From Trichoderma breve (lineage: Eukaryota > Ascomycota > Sordariomycetes > Hypocreales > Hypocreaceae), in the NCBI RefSeq assembly GCF_028502605.1, contig NC_079236.1, forward strand, positions 310,001 through 374,000: a stretch of 64,000 bases of DNA. Reading direction: 5' to 3'. Each line of letters starts with the position of its first letter. Positions within the stretch are counted from its first letter, which is position 1. Below are positions 14,044-24,296 of this stretch, piece by piece. The notes beneath the pieces are model-generated. The model was not told the origin of the DNA. It was given only the letters and a program-made list of their open reading frames with translations, and searched no databases. Made by a program: the position numbers and the translations under genes.

Positions 14044-15284
14044 ATGGCTGTCATGGGCAAAAAGGCAGTTCACTTTGGTGCCGGCAACATTGGTATGTCC
14101 ATCACCACAACTAATATCAATATCCCAAATAACTAACCATTATAACAGGCCGAGGCTTTGTTGCTTGCTTCCTCCACAACTCCGGCTACGAAGTCGTCTT
14201 CGCCGATGTCAACGGCGACCTGATTGACAAGATCAACGCCACTCCCTCCTACAGAGTCATTGAAGTCGGCTCCGAGGGCACCTCAGAAAACACAATCACA
14301 AACTACCGCGCCATCAACTCCCGCACCCACGAGGAGGACCTGATCGAGGAGATCCGCACCGCCGACGTCGTCACCTGCTCCGTCGGCCCCAACATCCTCA
14401 AGTTCATCGCCCCCGTCATCGCAAAGGGCATCGACCGCCGCGCAGACGAAAACCCCCTGCACGTCATTGCCTGCGAGAACGCCATTGGAGCGACGGACAC
14501 TCTCGCCGGCTTCATCAAGGACGCCCGAAACACCGACCCGGAGCGTCTCGAGTCTCACCACATGCGTGCTCGCTATGCCAACTCCGCCATTGACCGCATC
14601 GTGCCCGCCCAGGACCCCAACGCCGGCCTCGACGTGACGCTGGAGAAGTTCTTCGAGTGGGTTGTCGACAAGACTCCCTTTGAGGACGTTGGCATCCCCT
14701 CCATCGAGGGCATCAACTGGGTCGACAACCTGGCACCCTTCATCGAGCGCAAGCTGTACACCGTCAACACCGGCCACGCCACCGCCGCCTACCACGGCTA
14801 CAACCGCAGGAAGCGCACCGTCTTCGACGCCCTCCAGGACAAGCAGATCATGGCCGAGGTCCGCGGCGCCCTGACCGAGACCAAGAACCTGCTCGTCGCC
14901 AAGCACAACATCGACGAGGAGGCCCAGCTGGCCTACATGAACAAGATCATCAAGCGCATCGGCAACCCTCACCTGGAAGACGCCGTCGAGCGAGTCGGCC
15001 GCGCTCCCCTGCGCAAGCTGTCGCGCAAGGAGCGCTTCGTCGGCCCTGCTGCCGAGGCTGCCGAGAACAACATGCCCATCAAGTACCTCCTCGACGCTAT
15101 CGAGATGACGTTCCGCTTCCAGGACGTCGAGGGCGACGACGAGTCCAAGGAGCTGTCCACCATCATGTCTGAGAACACGCCCGAGGACGTCGTTGCCAAG
15201 GTCTGCGGCATCCAGGCCACCGAGAAGATTTATCCTCAGCTGGTCGACATTGTCAAGCGTGTCCAGGCTGACAGCGAGGAGTAA
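14044..15284 (+). CDS. mpd1: Mannitol-1-phosphate 5-dehydrogenase
   Basis: NAD-dependent reduction of fructose-6-phosphate to mannitol-1-phosphate, the first step of the fungal mannitol pathway (cytosol). Two exons with an intron at 14093-14148 encode 394 residues. The N-terminus has the Rossmann fingerprint GAGNIGRG (residues 12-19), interrupted by the intron after GAGNI. The long-chain polyol dehydrogenase active site is present as K218, N223 and H226 in KLYTVNTGH. Length and blocks match the fungal MPDH/MtlD family. The gene lies downstream of the PGI gene on the same strand and uses the PGI product. A TATA-like box and a C/T-rich leader precede it. No anomalies were seen. Confidence 0.95.
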
Positions 15285-17309
15285 AAGCAGACTTGCTTAT
15301 AGAGCTTTCTTCCTTTTCTCTCTTTCTTGATACACACAGCATTCATTCACGGCGATGAGTGGGTGTTTTAGGGTTTTATGATCTGATTTGCGCGCGTGCC
15401 TTTTTTGCTTTATAACTTCACTTCTTCAGCTTGTTTTATCAATGCAATGAATGAACTGCAAGGCGCTGGGATCCGGTATATTAGATGATCATCTAATTTT
15501 TTTTTTTTATTATTCTACTTTTCTTTTTTCTTTGTCTTGTCTGCTAGGGAATTTGGGCATTAGCCAGCATATTTGCCTGCTCGGCATGGGAAACTTCAGT
15601 CCATAGATTGATTGATAGCATTACGAATCAAGATACGATACCAACATCAATGAAAAAAACAGACTTGATCCAACTTCTTCGTTCCACCATATTCACATGT
15701 TTCGTCCATCCCAAAACTACTAGATTTCTTCTTGACAGATGACACACGCAAAATGAGGTCACCATGATCTCAACATTAACCTTTCTCAGCCCCAACCCCA
15801 AAAAACGCAATGCAGCCACCCCGTCTAAAACGGTCTGTCATTCTCCAACGGGAATTTTTTCCTTTCTCCAATCCCCGTCAGGTCGTCAAAACTTCCAGAT
15901 CCCCCTACCCCCTTCGGCAACTAAACCCTCCTTGTGTCACACACACAGACGCTAAAGCATGCCATAACAGCACACCACTTCAGTTCAGTAGTTTCAATGC
16001 CCTTGTATCCCTGGGATTGCCGGAATAGGAAGGGCACGATGTGTGGCCGGCTGATTGGTCTCGTTTCTTTAGTGGGCCAAAAGCCTTACTTTCTCGTCCT
16101 TTTTTTTTTTTGTCTTGGAATTTACTATCTTTTTTGATAGCGAGACATATATGGTGAGACCAAGGCTGAGCCGGCTTTAAGAGTTCCGCCTTCCCCCGGA
16201 CCGGACTGCTCCGAGAATGAGGTGAGGTGAGACAGAGACAGTAAAATGTGGCAAAATACTTGCATGCCGATGATTCATTCAAACCCCCCCTTTTTGCAAA
16301 AGAACCGTCTAGTAAGTAGAGAAATCCTACGGAATTGACGATAGTGTCATGCAGTTGATTCTCGTCCGACGGGGTTCTGGGCCCAATTGGATGTTGCTAG
16401 AGGCATGTCTTATCTTTGGTTGTCTTGCAGATTAATTGACTCGCCTTGTTCGAGGCGGTGTGCGGATATTATTTCTTATATTAGTCGATACAGGTTGTGT
16501 AATAAGTTACAACTACTCCAGGACTACGATGTGTAAAAAAGGGCTAGGCCTCTACGTGGCATGCTGTGGCTTGAGATCAAGAGGATTCTACGGGATGCAG
16601 GCCCGACGTAAAGTGTTGGCAGGAAGGATTTATATGCAAGGGACAGCTCGAGAATTCAGTCATCATCAGGCCACGGGATCTAACTTCCAGCCAGATTGGC
16701 CAATTGGGGCTGCACTCGAAATGCAGGGGAATGTCTGTGAATGACTATGCGTATGTCTGAATGGCTGTACGGAGCAAAAGAGGCTGGCACAGAACATCAT
16801 GTGGTGTGCTCTACGTGACCGGGCGTAAATGCCACAAGATTGCTGGGGATGGGGTAAATGCCTATGAGACTGTCTCTCAATTTTCTGCCAGCGTGACGGA
16901 TGGGATCTACAGGGACGTGGACCGAGTCGGGGAAGATTTGTTTCGGGACGGCGAATCATGTAGATCTGCTCTTACCCAATATCGCGGCCTCGTGATTCGA
17001 TTCTGAGGGGGGCTGAGGAATGTTGATCGCGGGTGTGCCAGCTGGGAGGCTCTTGGGCTGCTCGAATAAGCCCCCTTTTGCTACCAGTGATGAGTTGCAT
17101 AAAGAAGAAGTTAGTTTCGTAGGGATTGCCCTACATACGTGCATGCATGAAGCCAGCAGCTGTATCAGCAGCAGCATCAGCATCAGCAGCCTCACTTTTC
17201 TCTGCTTCTGGCCAAGCTTGTATGCTATTTTGGCGCGTCTGCTCTAGAGCTCTTTGTACTCACTCCCCCCTGGCAAGGAGAAGTAGAGGTACAAACCTCT
17301 GGAAACACC
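15285..17309. other. Intergenic region between mpd1 and the DUF4419 gene
   Basis: No gene is supported. The 3' flank of mpd1 is T-rich (T run near 15499-15509; another near 16100-16110). Close to the next gene lies a CAGCAG/CATCAG microsatellite-like tract at about 17150-17200. The small open frames here show no recognisable product. Confidence 0.55.
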
Positions 17310-18863
17310 ATGCTGCTTCCAATACTACTCCTCTCCGGTCTTTGCGGCCACGGGCCCTTCGCCTCGGCTGCCATCACCGTCCCTGTCGATCCCGATGTCG
17401 ACCCACTCCCGCTGTCAACCGCCGGTACGGTGACATCTGCGTCGGAGCTCCTTCGGCAGAGCTGCCCGGAAGAGTTCCCGCCAGCCACGCCATACTCGCC
17501 GGAGCTGCTCATGTCGTCCTTTGCCGATTTCGGCTCGGACGACGACAGCGCCTTTGCCAATGGCACAATCTTTCAGTCGTCAGACAGTCTCGTGAGGGGC
17601 GCCATCGAGGCATGGGGCCAGCACCAGAGCCTTGTCCTCCGGCCTGACGAGGTATGGTTCGAGATTCTGGCGCAGCTCAACTTCTACATGACTGCGCATG
17701 CCGAAGATGTTCGGCATCTGTTTGTCGATCACGAGGGCAAAGAGGAGATCCAGGTGTGGCGCTTCTCGTGGCGTGACGTGATTGCGGCGTTTGCAGGCGA
17801 GATCCAGCAGAGGGTCAAGACAGATTGGCTGCTGGACTGGATCATGCCCAACTTTTCCACGAGCGACGACAATGATGGCCTCACAGCCACCGTCCTGATG
17901 ATGGGCCTGATGCAACACTACTTTGAGTTCAGCGGGGGCATCACCTGTGGTCTTCCCGAGGTGACGCTGCTGGGAGAGAGAGACGACTGGGTGAAGCTGC
18001 TCGGGAAGCTGGACAGGCTCGAGGAGTGGGGAGAGGAGCCGGCAGACTATGCCGATCGGCTGCGGCCAATCTTGACTCGCTTCGTGCTCACATGGGACGA
18101 GCCGGACAGCGACGAGGTCAAGGACTTCTGGAAGAACATTGTTCGGTCGCAGAGGCTGTTCATGTGCGGCGCTGGGCCTACGGGCTACAGCATCTCAGGC
18201 TGGATTACCGGGTTCCTGCACTGGACCGTCGAGGGCGACCTGCGGAACTCGCACCAGGCTGAACAGGAGTTCCAGCCGTCGGACGACTACAACATCGTGG
18301 TGCTGGACGGCATCCCGTACTTTTCGACGGAGCTCGACGACGTGCCCGTCGGCTACGCAAAGGCGCCGCTTAGGATGCTGGACTACCCGAGTCAGGGGAC
18401 GGACTCGATGGCGTATCTGCTGGCGGGCAACGTCGGGGTCCAGAGACTAGCGGTGGCCTCTAGCGAGACGCCGGGCCAGGAGGATTTCAAGGTGACGGCG
18501 CAGCCGATGAGTGCGTGGTTCCTGTTTGGGCCGGTGAATGCGACGTTCAAGACAGGGCCCAGGTACGGCGACGGGGGGGAGCTGCTGAGGGCGGCGGCGG
18601 GGCTGGGCATGTGCTCGACGCATAACTTGTTTGGGGGAGACGATGGGGGGAAGGGCGACGTTGGTGATGTTGGTGATGTTGGTGATGTTGGGGATATTGG
18701 CGGTACCATTGTAGACGTTCCGGGTGATGGAGATGTGTTTGACGATCCTGATCTGGTGGGCATTGGTGGTGATGGTGATGGTGTTGATAGTAAGAGGAGG
18801 AGGGAGAGGCGGATCGTCAAGGGCAGCAAAGCAGATATGCTGAGGCATCGAATCTACATGTAA
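17310..18863 (+). CDS. Secreted DUF4419-domain protein with Gly-Asp-Val repeat tail
   Basis: A single-exon gene of 517 residues. A signal peptide is evident (MLLPILLLSGLCGHGPFASA, cleavage likely before AITVPVD). The bulk matches the uncharacterised fungal DUF4419 family, with characteristic blocks such as LVLRPDEVWFEIL, HAEDVRHLFVDHEGK and GYSISGWITGFLHW. No enzymatic activity is established for the family, so none is assigned. The tail holds three GDV units plus degenerate copies encoded by a 9-base repeat (18661-18696), then an Asp/Gly-rich stretch, and ends in a strongly basic segment (SKRRRERRIV). A basic C-terminus after an acidic repeat is unusual for a secreted protein and may be a processed propeptide or interaction tail. 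That last point is inference. Confidence 0.85.
   Translation: MLLPILLLSGLCGHGPFASAAITVPVDPDVDPLPLSTAGTVTSASELLRQSCPEEFPPATPYSPELLMSSFADFGSDDDSAFANGTIFQSSDSLVRGAIEAWGQHQSLVLRPDEVWFEILAQLNFYMTAHAEDVRHLFVDHEGKEEIQVWRFSWRDVIAAFAGEIQQRVKTDWLLDWIMPNFSTSDDNDGLTATVLMMGLMQHYFEFSGGITCGLPEVTLLGERDDWVKLLGKLDRLEEWGEEPADYADRLRPILTRFVLTWDEPDSDEVKDFWKNIVRSQRLFMCGAGPTGYSISGWITGFLHWTVEGDLRNSHQAEQEFQPSDDYNIVVLDGIPYFSTELDDVPVGYAKAPLRMLDYPSQGTDSMAYLLAGNVGVQRLAVASSETPGQEDFKVTAQPMSAWFLFGPVNATFKTGPRYGDGGELLRAAAGLGMCSTHNLFGGDDGGKGDVGDVGDVGDVGDIGGTIVDVPGDGDVFDDPDLVGIGGDGDGVDSKRRRERRIVKGSKADMLRHRIYM
18661..18696 (+). repeat. 9-base tandem repeat encoding Gly-Asp-Val units
   Basis: Three exact TTGGTGATG units followed by one degenerate unit inside the DUF4419 coding region. 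The repeat is in frame, so copy-number changes would not disrupt the protein. Confidence 0.8.
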
Positions 18864-20129
18864 AGATGAGATGAATGACTAAGGCTCGTAAGTACCAACA
18901 CTAACAATTGAGCCAACAAAATACATGCAGCTTTTGTGCTTATGGGATGACCCCAGCCATTTCTATTGAAGATTCCCATCGATTGTCCAATGAAATCAAC
19001 CCCCATCGCTGCTTTTTGATACCAACCTACATAGGCATCAACATTCATTCCCCATCCCCATCCCCATTCTCCATCCCCATCCAAGTACATAAAGCTACAT
19101 CTAGACAGAACATCAATTGAATGTGATTCATGTGCATGCAGTGCACTGCATCCATCGGCTGTGTCATTATCATTCCATGTCATTATCATGGTCATCAACG
19201 CTTCTTCATTCAGTAAATGCTCTCCTCCCATCGCCACAAACACATCACCTGTGTCCTTCATAAGCCAATGCCCGCCGCCAATTCACCCCATACATACGAG
19301 CTGCTCCATGGAGGCAAAGCACGTCAACCCGTCATTGATTGGCCATCTGCACTGCACCGCACACGATATGTACGTGGACATGTGAGGTGAAGTGTTCATA
19401 AACACACTGGCTAGCCATGCTGTAATGCGGGACAGCTCACTGCCCGTTTATACTCGCAGGGCGGTTGCCCCCCGGAGCTAGTGGACTGTGCAGCGCTCAC
19501 CGACACCTGTGATGCGCTGGTTGGCGGGCCGCATCCACTGCCAACCCACTGACAGCCCACTAGCGCCCACTGACCAGCGAGCTGTGGCCTGCTGGCGTCT
19601 GCTGGCACGCCCACTGCCCCCCTGCTGTACCTAAATGGCCCGTTCGTCTCCCCTCTGTCGCAGCTTCAACACCCAAAGCTCTCCACAACCTCCAACCTCG
19701 ACCTTCTCCCGCCAGCCACTCACGTCCGACTTCCGTTGGTACTTTGCGATACCTGTGAAATCCCAACTGCGAGCCCGACGACGATGCTGCTGATGCTACT
19801 GCTGCGTTTTCTGCTTCTGTGACGGCCAATTGCGCGCTTCTCGGGTGCCCCAGTCCCTTCTCGCCCTCTCATCCAACATCTAATCTAAGCTGGATTCCCG
19901 ACCTGCTGAGCAGTCTGTCTCCCTCTCCCATAAACAAAACATAGTCCGAGTGCCTGCTCAAGCCGTCTCCCTCTCCCCTGTGGTGTCTTTCCCAGATCAA
20001 GGCAAGCCGAAAGGAGCGGAAGCACAAGCGCAAGCGCAAGCACAGGCAGAGACAACGCAAAACATCTCTCGCTTGCGTCGTCCATCTGCATCGTCATCGT
20101 CATACTTGCGGCAGCAAGAGGGTGCCGAT
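18864..20129. other. Intergenic region and leader of the augmin subunit gene
   Basis: No gene is supported. A cluster of CCCACTG-like words lies at 19535-19616 (see findings). Downstream of it the sequence becomes C/T-rich, with an open frame that runs into the augmin start but contains no ATG, so it is taken as leader. Confidence 0.55.
19535..19616. promoter_or_regulatory. Cluster of CCACTG/CCCACTG words
   Basis: Copies start at 19535, 19545, 19556, 19566 and 19610. The middle three are 10-11 bases apart, close to one DNA turn. The cluster lies 500-600 bases upstream of the augmin-subunit ATG. It could be a multi-site binding region; no factor is assigned. Confidence 0.35.
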
Positions 20130-22612
20130 ATGGCGACTGTCGTCCAGCAGACCCAGCTCCATACTCGGACGCGTACCTCTCGCGTGCCCTCGTCTGCCAA
20201 CAGCAGACCCCTTCGAGCCGCCGCCGCCGTAGCTGTTGCTGCCGCAGCCTTTGCCAGGCCTGTGCGAAGCCTTGCGAGACCAAAGACCGAAGCACTTGAG
20301 ATCCCGCCCAGCGCCGCCCCTGCAGAGTCCAATGCGGGCTCAGGCCTCAATGTTGCCGGTCCGGCTTCTCTGTCGCTGTTCCTGACCAACATCAAGCTTC
20401 TGGATCTTGACCAGCTCCCTGACTGGCCCGAAATCTCGGCTGAGACATTCGCGGCATCCGGCACCACCCTGCAGGACCAGAAGAGGCGAGTACAGTGCGT
20501 AGAATGGGCCTTGTATCAGCTGTTTGTCATCTGGGATCCAGACGAGGCGGCGAATGTGCGTACTACTTCTTCTTCCTTCTATTTGACTGCTAAACAATCT
20601 CACTCTCTGATGATGTGACATGGTGAACTTGACATGGCTAATACTCCATCCCTCCCAAACAGAAGCTGAAGCCTTTTTACCCACCTGTCGATCAGCTCCA
20701 GTCTGTGAACCTGCGCGCCGCGCTCGTCAGGGCCCTCGAGCAAGCCAAGAAAAATGGCGACCTCGGGCGGGACACCATCATCCGCAAGACGATGCTGGAT
20801 GAGTGCAAGGGCGAGAGGCTGGAGGAAGTCCTTGCCTTCTTTTCCACTGCTGTCCTGAAAAAGGTGGTTTCTGGCAGCCTTGCCGCAAGCCGCGGCTACA
20901 TCACACCCGCAATTGAGCTTGCCTTTGAGAATAAGGGCTACCTGAGTGAGAAATCTCATCTGATTGCGTTGTCCATGGCCCACAAGGCCTCCATTCGACA
21001 GCTCCTGCAACGCAAAGAGCTAGCTAGAGTCCGCTTCAAGGACTTTGCCGTGGTGATGGATGAGAAGGAAGATGATATCATCAGTAGACGAGAAGTCCTC
21101 GAGATGAAGGAGATGGACGGCGGTGGCCAGGCCGTCTCTGACAATGCCAGGGCTGAGATGCGGCGGACTGTGCATCACAATTGGTCAGGTAGTGAGGCTT
21201 GGATGGAGACTCTCTTGTCCGGAGATCCAAAGCACGGTGGCCTCCTGGCTACCAAGTTCGACCGCGTCTGGAGAAGAGCCCAAAAGGGCCGGCTTGACGA
21301 ACTGGACACGAATGATGTTGGCCTCTTGGAGCAGCTGGATAACCGGGTCAAGATGCAAAGAGACAGACTCCGCAAGTGGGATGCCTTTCGCAGGAACACA
21401 TTTGGTGAGACCAGGCCCATGCCGGCCAAGCCCAGAGCCACTGCCGCCAAAGCCAAGGGCATCGATCTCGGCTTCACCGCTCACCTTGATCTGCACACCG
21501 GGAGGAGGAACAAGTCAACCAGAGTTGCGCTGTTTCAGCATGCGCCTCAAATGTCGGATGACTATGCTGCATTGGTTTCGGATCTGAAATACGATCTGGG
21601 AAAGATCGCGACCAAGGAGGTCGACATTGCCTCTCTCGTCAGGAAGCGAACCCCTGTGAAGCAGGATCGCCGTGACCGCCGCCTCCTTTCCACTTCATCG
21701 TTTGAGGGCGGCGATGATGATGAGATTAGCGACTTGGAGGATGCTGAAAGCGCGTTTCGCGCAGACAGCTCTGTCACATCGTTCTCATCCCTGCAGGACA
21801 AGTTTACTGCTCCCGCTCGTACCGTGAGACCGGTCATCTCTCGACCAAGCCTTTCACAGCTCTCTGGTGGCGTGGATACCGTGTGGTCGTCGAATCAGAG
21901 GAACTTTCCTGGGCGAAGCACCTACGACTTGACTCAGATTGACGATTCGCCGCTTGCGACTCCTCCATCTATTCTTCCTCAGCGAAAGCCTTCAGGATAT
22001 GACACTCCAACGCGCCGTCGGTCACCCGAAGAAGCCCCAAAGCCTGTCGCAAAGCATAAGACGAATAGCCCGCCGCGGCTTTCACCCACAAAAGAGTTTG
22101 CGGATGGCTCTACGTCTCCCGGGAAAAACAACTTGACTCCGTCACCCGTCAAGCGCACCAAGCCTCGACACACTCTCTCCTTGGCTGAGCGCACTCGACT
22201 CTCAATGAGCCGTAAGAAATCTCTGTGTTTTGAGGACGAGGAGCTTGACCCGCCCACTCCCATAACACCTGTCACCACCAAGCCTGCGGAGCCAGATTAC
22301 TCCGAGGATCTCGCCAGCCGGACTCGTCGAAGCATGGCCGGGTTTGAAAAGGCGCAGCAAAAGGCACAGATGGAGAGGCGCAGGTCTCTGAGGAGGGGCA
22401 AGATGCCCCCACGAAAGGATGGCAGCTACTTTCCAAGGGTGGACGAGGAGGAAATCAACGAAACAACGCTCCTGTTGGAGCAGCTGGCCGAGGAGGAGGA
22501 CGTCGAGGCTGTCTTTCGATCGCGACCCAAGGTTGGACAGAGCTTACAGCCAAGCCCGACGAGAGAGGAATGGGCCGATATTCCAGAGTACAACGGGGTG
22601 AGCATGAAGTGA
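20130..22612 (+). CDS. HAUS augmin-like complex subunit 6 homologue
   Basis: Predicted subunit of the augmin complex, which recruits gamma-tubulin to existing microtubules for branching nucleation in the spindle. Two exons with an intron at 20556-20662 encode 791 residues. The HAUS6 N-terminal domain spans roughly residues 70-370, with blocks LFLTNIKLLDLDQLPDWP, RVQCVEWALYQLF and MLDECKGERLEEVLAFFS. The C-terminal half is low-complexity and rich in Ser/Thr-Pro sites (SPTKEF, TPSPVKRTKP), suggesting control by cyclin-dependent kinases, and contains Arg-Ser stretches. The start at 20130 is the first ATG in the frame; upstream extension lacks a Met. A very Ala-rich stretch (AAAAVAVAAAAFA) near residue 31 is low complexity rather than a signal peptide. 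Confidence 0.85.
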
Positions 22613-22958
22613 GATTAATGTTGTCTCTGATGATGGGAACTTTTGCATCTTTTTTTTTTTTCTTACACTTTTCAGCGTTTGGGCGTATATAGAAGTTACG
22701 AATATAGATCTTGGGAATAGAAAGCAACGATTACACAGTAGAGTATAGACTTGGCCACAAATATAGATTCAAGTCTCCTTGTTGTCATTCATAATAGCAC
22801 CTCATATATTTGCATGTCAGGGCGTGCCAATCCCATCCATCGTATTGTACATGTATATCTATCTCATGAAGACTTGTTCATTTTCCAAATATACCTTTTA
22901 AGCCCCCCTTTTCGCCCATTTTTCACAGCATATCAATCCCTCATCATACATGGCATAT
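22613..22958. other. Convergent 3' region between the augmin gene and the bS21m gene
   Basis: 346 bases between two convergent stop codons. It holds a T run near 22651-22661 and AT-rich sequence suitable for 3' ends on both strands. No coding signal was seen. Confidence 0.5.
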
Positions 22959-23718
22959 TTACCAGCCCTGCTTCTTCAACTCCAAAACCTTGTTGACAGC
23001 AGCCTTGAATCCCGTCTTAAACCTCGCCCTCCACCGCTGACTCCTCAACCTCTTCTTCTTCAAACCCTTCCTCTCGTGAAACTTTTGCGAGTGGTACTTG
23101 TTCCGCACCTTTTGGTCCCTGCACATCCTCTCCAGCACGCGGATGGCCACGGCGGGGGTAGGTGCCGAAGTAGGCGACAGGCGGTCCTTGATGAAGACGG
23201 TGCGCCCCGTCACGGCTTCGGTGCGGATCTTGGGCCGGAGGAGAGGGTCGCCGACGTTGAGGGACTGGCCGTAGGCGGCGGATCGGGCGGCGACGATTTC
23301 GGCAATGTCGAAGTTGAAGGGGGCGGAGGAGTCGGCTGCCGTGTAGGGGAATGAAGAAGAAGAGGTTGATTTTTCAGCGGCTGGCTGCTCAGCTGAGGAT
23401 GATGGTGATTCTGACTCGGCGGGAGGAGGAGGGGGAGGGGGGACGAAATCGGTTGAGGCGGGTTTAGATTGAGCTTTTGGGGGGATGATGGGCTTGGGTG
23501 CCGGTGCAGGAGGGACGAAGTTGCCGACTAGAGGGTTTCTTCTATCATCATAGAGTGATCTGGACGCATTGAATCGGACGGCCAGTGATGTGGAAAAGGC
23601 GCGGGCTTGCGCTGGGGCGGCGATTCTGGACAGCATCATGCTGCCGTATCTCGAGGTTGCGGCCCTGTGATAGAATCAGTACATTATTCTCCAGCAAATC
23701 TTTGTATATCACTTACAT
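22959..23718 (-). CDS. mrp21: Mitochondrial small-subunit ribosomal protein bS21m (MRP21 type)
   Basis: Component of the mitochondrial 37S ribosomal subunit. The model encodes 235 residues. The N-terminus resembles a mitochondrial presequence (Arg/Ser/Ala-rich, ARAFSTSLAVRF), followed by a Pro-rich linker and an acidic/Ser stretch. The C-terminal S21 domain carries the typical basic helices (FHERKGLKKKRLRSQRWRARF). A 52-base intron (23665-23716) appears to split the initiator codon as AT|G, giving MAATSRYGS before the internal Met-Met. It has a GTAAGT donor, CTGAT branch-like word and CAG acceptor. If translation instead begins at the internal ATG (23639), the protein is 226 residues and the intron is in the leader. 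It is divergent from the PWI gene and convergent with the augmin gene. Confidence 0.85.
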
Positions 23719-24296
23719 GCTGTTGCAATCCTCAATGCCCACGCAATGGCTCCAGCAATTCAATTCAAATCCTGAATCATGCAGATATCGATATCCCACA
23801 TCTTGAAAGTCGTCCGGCTTGCAAAAAGCTGCGGGCGGATCAACTTTGATGCGGGCCTTTCTCCAAAAGTGGGTACATTTCTCAGAACCAGGAATCCCAG
23901 CCGTGAAGCCGCGATTCGCACCTCTGCATATCAACCACGACGAAAGAAAAAAAAAAACCTGCGAAAGCTGGACATATTCAGACCAGCACGAACTAAATTT
24001 CTGTAGCGAAGAGGCACTTCATGCTGCTGCTCTGCGGAAACAATCGCGCCTGCCGTCACGTCTCAATGCAAGCCGAGAACCCTGCAATTTGAGGCTGCAT
24101 CTGGAGATTTTGCTTCCGCGAGAGCTGCTGACTGCTGGAACTCTTTTCTTTTCTTTCTCTCTCTCTTCTGCCTCTACTTGACCCTTTTTTTTTCTTTCTT
24201 TCTTCTAGGTGCCAGCATTGATCTGACGCAAACAATCCAATCCGCCTCTACAACCTGCCAGCGTGACACTGCTCTCGACTGTAGAGCCTTGTCAGC
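23719..24296. promoter_or_regulatory. Shared divergent promoter region (bS21m / PWI protein)
   Basis: About 580 bases between two divergent start codons. A strongly C/T-rich tract at about 24140-24210 precedes the PWI gene. No individual binding sites are claimed. Confidence 0.5.
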
